Shown: positions 60,060 through 64,000 of the stretch, one piece after another
How positions within the stretch are numbered: position 1 is the first letter of the stretch
Layout: the number at the start of each line of letters is the position of its first letter
Source of the DNA: Chiua virens
Taxonomy: Eukaryota; Basidiomycota; Agaricomycetes; Boletales; Boletaceae
Length of the DNA stretch: 64,000 bases
Reading direction: 5' to 3'
NCBI GenBank assembly: GCA_019787685.1
Contig: JAHNUO010000007.1
Location: 1,984,001-2,048,000 of the forward strand
Program-made: the position numbers and the translations under genes
Notes under the pieces: model-generated
Databases searched by the model: none
What the model was told of the DNA's origin: nothing
Seen by the model: the letters and a program-made list of their open reading frames with translations, nothing else

Positions 60060-61110
60060 AACACGCACCAGAGATCTCAAGATCATCCCCAAGGATACAA
60101 CCAGAGAAATCTGTGCGTTTTGGGCAGACGTCAAGAACGTTGACTTTGCAGAGCTCAAGCGAGACATCGACAAGATTGGTTATCCAGTCTTGGGTCTAGT
60201 ACAGCAAATCGTCCGCGGAGTCAACGTCAAATACCCGGGTCTTGGAGAGTGGGTCCACTATGCACAACCACTCAGGTGAGTCTAACATTTGATGACAAGA
60301 TATGTGGAGTTGACGCAGTGGGTTGGGAACAGGATGTGACAGATACTGCGACTGCCCTTCAACTTGCCTCAACGCTTGACACCACCGTCTCGTCGTCTCT
60401 TAGGGGCATCATCGAGAACCTTGGTGTGCTCGCAACACGGCATTCCGCGACACCCTATGGCCGCTCGCAGTAGCTTCAACAGGCCGTCCCTATGACCTTT
60501 GGGTCTAAACTTTGAAGACCTCTCGCCACCTTCCAGCGACACCAGCAGCGCCTTGAGCAACTCAAACCACGGGTCCTCGCACTCGAGTTCGGGGGCGCAG
60601 CCTGCCGACAAGGCGCTTCCACACCTTGCGCCGTTCCAGAGATTGCTTGGCCCACGGAGCAACATCGTATCGCCGAGGCCGTGTTACAGGGACCTGTACG
60701 AAATTTGCCATGGATGCGAAACTGTTGATGCAAACTGAAGTGGGTAAAGCCTCGGAGCCGTTCTATGACCAACGTGGATCATCGTCGAGATTTCGTGTGC
60801 GTATGTCACCGCGATGGCTACCAGCGTGCGATCTCACTGTAGCGGGTGGCGGCGGTCTATGATCGCGCCACTAGAGAGATACGCAAGTTGACACAAGTGT
60901 GCCACGCTGAAACAGACATCTGATCTAGTAGCTTGTTTGGAAGTGCACCCAAAGCAATGCAGAAGAACTTGGCTCTCACGAAAGGCGGTATTGTATCTGA
61001 GGTGGCGATGATGGCTCTCCCAGATAAGATGGGGCCACAGGTGGCTTCGGCGAGGCTGAGTCCAGAAGAGCTGCACCAGTTGTGTGAGCCGATGAATTAT
61101 GTCGGACTGT
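60060..61110 (+). pseudogene. Fumarase/aspartase-superfamily lyase (PcaB/adenylosuccinate-lyase-like), decayed
   Basis: Plus-strand fragments in several frames follow the order of 3-carboxy-cis,cis-muconate cycloisomerase-like lyases. TREICAFWADVKNVDFAELK and DIDKIGYPVLGLVQQIVRGV lie at about 60100-60220. DVTDTATALQLASTLDTTVS lies at about 60335. QQAVPMTFG, LEQLKPRVLALEFGGAA and VGKASEPFYDQRGSSS lie at about 60475-60787, and ISCAYVTAMATSVRSHCS then MQKNLALTKGGIVSEVAMMA at about 60790-61020. Two key parts are missing. The GATxQD motif ahead of DTA is destroyed, and the TMPxKRNP part of the superfamily signature loop is absent between GSSS and ISCAY. Stops interrupt the frames. The original enzyme probably acted in aromatic catabolism or a related lyase reaction; the exact substrate class is inferred. 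Confidence 0.65.
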
Positions 61111-61501
61111 CGAGAACGATGGCGCGTCGTCGGGTAAAGAGCTGCCAGTGCCTAATTGGAAGCGGTGACCACGGATTCGCCAACGATGTAGACTTCTTTC
61201 TACACAATTTAGCCTCTCGACATTCTCTCGTACACAGGCGGCTTTCGCTGCCAATACTGAGCTATATTGTCCGCGCGGAGTATGTCTGGAACTAGGAAAG
61301 CAGGTATCTATGACGAGCAGCTCGTTAATCTCGACGTGACCTTGCGAGATCTGAGGTGGTTGACTGTGTACTCGATTCTTCGATCATCGTCCTCGAAGCA
61401 ACTCCGTAGAGCGCGGCACGTTGCATCGCCAACTGCGACACCCGTCCTTCCGTTCTTTATCTCCTCTCCCCATCTTTTTCGCCTCTCTTACTCTCCCCCC
61501 C
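61111..61501. other. Upstream region of the right DUF6534-type gene
   Basis: It contains a strongly pyrimidine-rich tract (about 61440-61500) directly before the ATG at 61502, common in fungal promoters and 5' leaders. Confidence 0.45.
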
Positions 61502-63615
61502 ATGTCGCAGGTCATCCCCCTCATCGCGTCCCATTTCTTCGGTATGTCCTCTTTGCAATCAAACCCGCAACTGACATGCTCCAGGTGTCATATTTTGCAG
61601 TTCGTACGCCCCATTCTGCTTGGTGTGCTTACACCACGATTGACTCCTCACAGGTTATGGGGACTCAGCCTCGCTCAAACGTGGTACTATTTCCACACCT
61701 TCCCCAAAGACAGCTTCCACACAAAGATCCTGGTTCGTGCTTTCCTCGCCTGTCTTTCTCAAACTCAACTCACCGCACCACTCTAGGTTGCGTTTCTGAG
61801 GTAAACTATCTAGACCGTAAGTATCCAGTGGACGAGCTCACTATAATGCCAGCATCCTTGGCACGGTCCAGATCATCCTCGTATCTGCCTCAATATATCA
61901 ATATACGATCGTCTGGGCTGGAGATCCCGTTATGTCCTTATATGTCACACCGTAAGTTTTTTCCGTGCCTGAGGTTTACGGATTCACATTGACCGATACA
62001 GGGCATTTGAGGTGCGTGTATGCGCCCATCCCACCCCGTTTCTTTTTAATAGCAACCGAGCGCATATCTAGGCCTCGATGGGCGTGTCTGTATGCCCCCC
62101 CTTCTATATCTCATTGATCTTGACATCGATCTCGTTTGGCTAGTCCGTGATCGCATTTGGCGTGCAATTGTCAGTCAAACCTGTTGCTTTGTCCAGGTTC
62201 ACAATGACGTCATTCCCCACCCCATTAGGACTTATGCGCATCGTATATGGAGATGTGAGTCCCGCGCTAAAATGCAAAGAGGCTCCAATCTCACCTCGTG
62301 TTGCAGTGAGCTTTTGCAACAAGTTGTTGACTTTTTCGATCGTAAGTTGGATTCGATCGGGTGCTGTTACGGCTAAGGATCTCACATGACGTTAGGTTAT
62401 ATTGGCGTTTATTGCACTAGGTCAGTCCACATTCGATTTTAGGTTGTTCGGGGGTGCATATGAATGAGGGTCCGAGTCGTCTAGGCTGTGGCGCAGGTAT
62501 GTCACGTCCAGAAGCTATTTTATGTGTACTCAACACAACAATGCAGCTATGTTGGTAGAGACGTACGTCCGCGTCGCGCACATCCTCACTTGTCTTTGAA
62601 ACCCCTTCTACAGTGTGAAAACACCGGAATGGCAGATTACCAGCGGAAGCAACGTCAGTCCCTTTCTCTCCCTTCATACATCATCTCGTTGGCTCGTTTG
62701 ACATCACACTTCGATAGTCCTCCGCGCTCGTCTTCTATCTCGCTTCGATCGCTTGTGACCTTCTCATAGCCGGCTCACAAGCATATCTGTTTCATAAGTC
62801 AAGAACAGGGATTGGGCGGTATGTTTTTCGTCTTTCCAGTGGTCTTGAGACGCAGGAAAGAGCTTATGGCTTCAGGTTGGGCGGCCTCATAACGAGATTG
62901 ACCATCCTCGTTATCAACGTCGGTCTATTGACGAGGTATCTTTCCTTGTCGTCACACCGGAAAACCTGATCACATGTATTTCCACCAGCATTGATGTGAC
63001 TATCTTTGTCATCCTCGTGCGATTTCAGCCTCGCGCGCGTCGATCGGCACTAATGAGTCTCTCCAGTTTCTTGTCTGTCCTTCCAATGGCGCATTCCTTG
63101 TACCGTATATTCTCATGAGCCATTGCGAGTTCACCATCGTTTTTCGCTCTATGCGTACTAACTGCATCGACCAGGCTACCTCAACTCCTTTCTGAGCGTG
63201 TGAGCACCAATATTCCTACCTCACAGCCCGACCGTGCACTCACCTTTCCTCGCAGTCTCAACTCACGTCTGATTCTACGCGAGTTGGTCCACAATGAGGA
63301 GGTGCGTTTGTTGTATCCTCGACGTGCATGGGTCGTGCGACTGACCGTTTTCCGTGGGTGGGATAGTTTACTTGCCCAAACATCGTTGCGAGTTCTATCA
63401 ACAGACTTGGATTCGAGATCAACCCGCCTTCGCAAGCGCGTTCTCAATGTCTGTCCACGCCCCCATCGCCCTCGGGAACCCAGTCTCGTCGCCCGTCCCA
63501 GTCTGAATCCCACCGTGACTCTACGTGTCAACCACAGTCACGGTCTCCATCGCAATCACATTTCGCGGTGTCTAGCGTTGACGCGCCTCCAATCACGCTC
63601 GAGACGCGGGTGTGA
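61502..63615 (+). CDS. DUF6534-type integral membrane protein, right copy
   Basis: The start is ATG 61502 (MSQVIPLIASHFF) followed by a GTATGT intron. Next come a segment containing LWGLSLAQTWYYFHTFPKDS with FHTKIL, typical of the first helices of this family, then ILGTVQIILVSASIYQYTIV with WAGDPVMSLYVTP. From there the gene follows the left copy exactly (offset 61,887): a hydrophobic middle, MSH-CYLNSFLS, LNSRLILREL, and a Ser/Gln-rich tail ending VDAPPITLETRV with stop at 63613-63615. It supplies the 5' part missing from the left copy. Some middle exons are not readable in one frame, so integrity is uncertain. Function of the family is unknown; predicted location is a membrane. Confidence 0.62.
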
Positions 63616-63690
63616 TTACAAACGATTTACTCTGCTCTACTGCGTTATCCGAGTCTGTCGTCATATCATTTCTTCCGATTTCAATGTAAT
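61888..63690 (+). repeat. Right member of the long direct repeat (partner 1-about 1800)
   Basis: It is near-identical to the window start for about 1.2 kb, then diverges through the last coding exon and loses similarity after the stop codon. Similarity starts at or before 61888; the left partner is cut by the window edge, so the full repeat length is unknown. Confidence 0.9.
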
Positions 63691-64000
63691 AAATTTCAGT
63701 GTAACAAAATTACTCGTTTTCGATGTTCGCTTTCTATCTATCTTTCGGTGCGTGCATCCATGGGGATTCGTCGCTGTCATATCTGGAGGAGCAAACCAAG
63801 TCGGGATGAGAGTGGTGGCAGTTCGCATGTTTATTCATGTCGCATCAGAGTTGCTGGAACTAACTGAAGTTGAAGGCATACTGGTCAAGCTATCAAGTCG
63901 AGTTGTCTGATACTGCCAATGCACTGGTCTCTCATACGGAGACCTTTGCACACACTACCCCAAAAAGTACATATATACTAGATTGTCACAGGGTGTATAC
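63691..64000. other. Downstream sequence without a supported gene
   Basis: It shows no match to the sequence that follows the left copy and no recognisable coding motif. Confidence 0.45.

Noticed and set aside
1..64000. Metabolite gene cluster around the PsiD-like decarboxylase or the transporters
   Set aside because: No kinase, methyltransferase, P450, PKS, NRPS or terpene synthase was recognised anywhere in the window.
1..64000. CRISPR arrays, rRNA genes, bacterial-type operons
   Set aside because: Spliceosomal introns throughout show eukaryotic DNA; no regularly spaced repeats or rRNA-like sequence was seen.

Overview
This window is fungal nuclear DNA, almost certainly from an agaricomycete basidiomycete. 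The evidence is gene content (DUF6534-type membrane proteins, a fungal ubiquitin-like-domain protein, a PSDC-type phosphatidylserine decarboxylase relative, PDR-type ABC transporters) and gene structure: many GT-AG introns of about 50-75 bp and exons down to 11 bp. A Ceratobasidiaceae/Rhizoctonia-like source is only a guess. All gene models were spliced by eye from reading frames and splice consensus, so they need transcript support.

Layout. 1-1727 holds the 3' part of a DUF6534 membrane-protein gene; a near-identical direct copy returns at 61502-63615, so the same paralogue brackets about 60 kb. 2411-3101 is a decayed peptidase G1 gene. 5136-6561 is a pyruvoyl decarboxylase related to phosphatidylserine decarboxylase. 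7726-8592 is a small pogo/Tigger-type DNA transposon with perfect 24-bp inverted ends and a TA duplication. 8804-18662 is a compact housekeeping block: HMG-CoA lyase, Hikeshi/OPI10, a GDP-fucose-type nucleotide-sugar transporter, MRE11 (divergent from the transporter), an F-box-like gene and the proteasome beta-4 subunit. A hotdog thioesterase follows at 21405-22246.

From about 25 kb to 60 kb the window becomes an efflux-transporter island: four MATE-family copies (one a pseudogene) and two tandem full-length PDR/ABCG transporters. Inserted among them are a MutL remnant, a ubiquitin-like-domain protein and a WRN/RNase D-type 3'-5' exonuclease. A broken fumarase/PcaB-superfamily lyase lies between the ABC pair and the right-hand DUF6534 copy.

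An important caveat: at least eight otherwise well-conserved genes each need a single-base correction (mostly one extra base) to be read through. Either the assembly carries residual insertion errors or many genes are disabled. Hikeshi and the proteasome subunit read cleanly. No rRNA, tRNA or CRISPR was found. The long ORF-poor stretches (18.7-21.3, 22.2-24.9, 34.5-36.0, 42.5-45.4 kb) hold no gene I can support.
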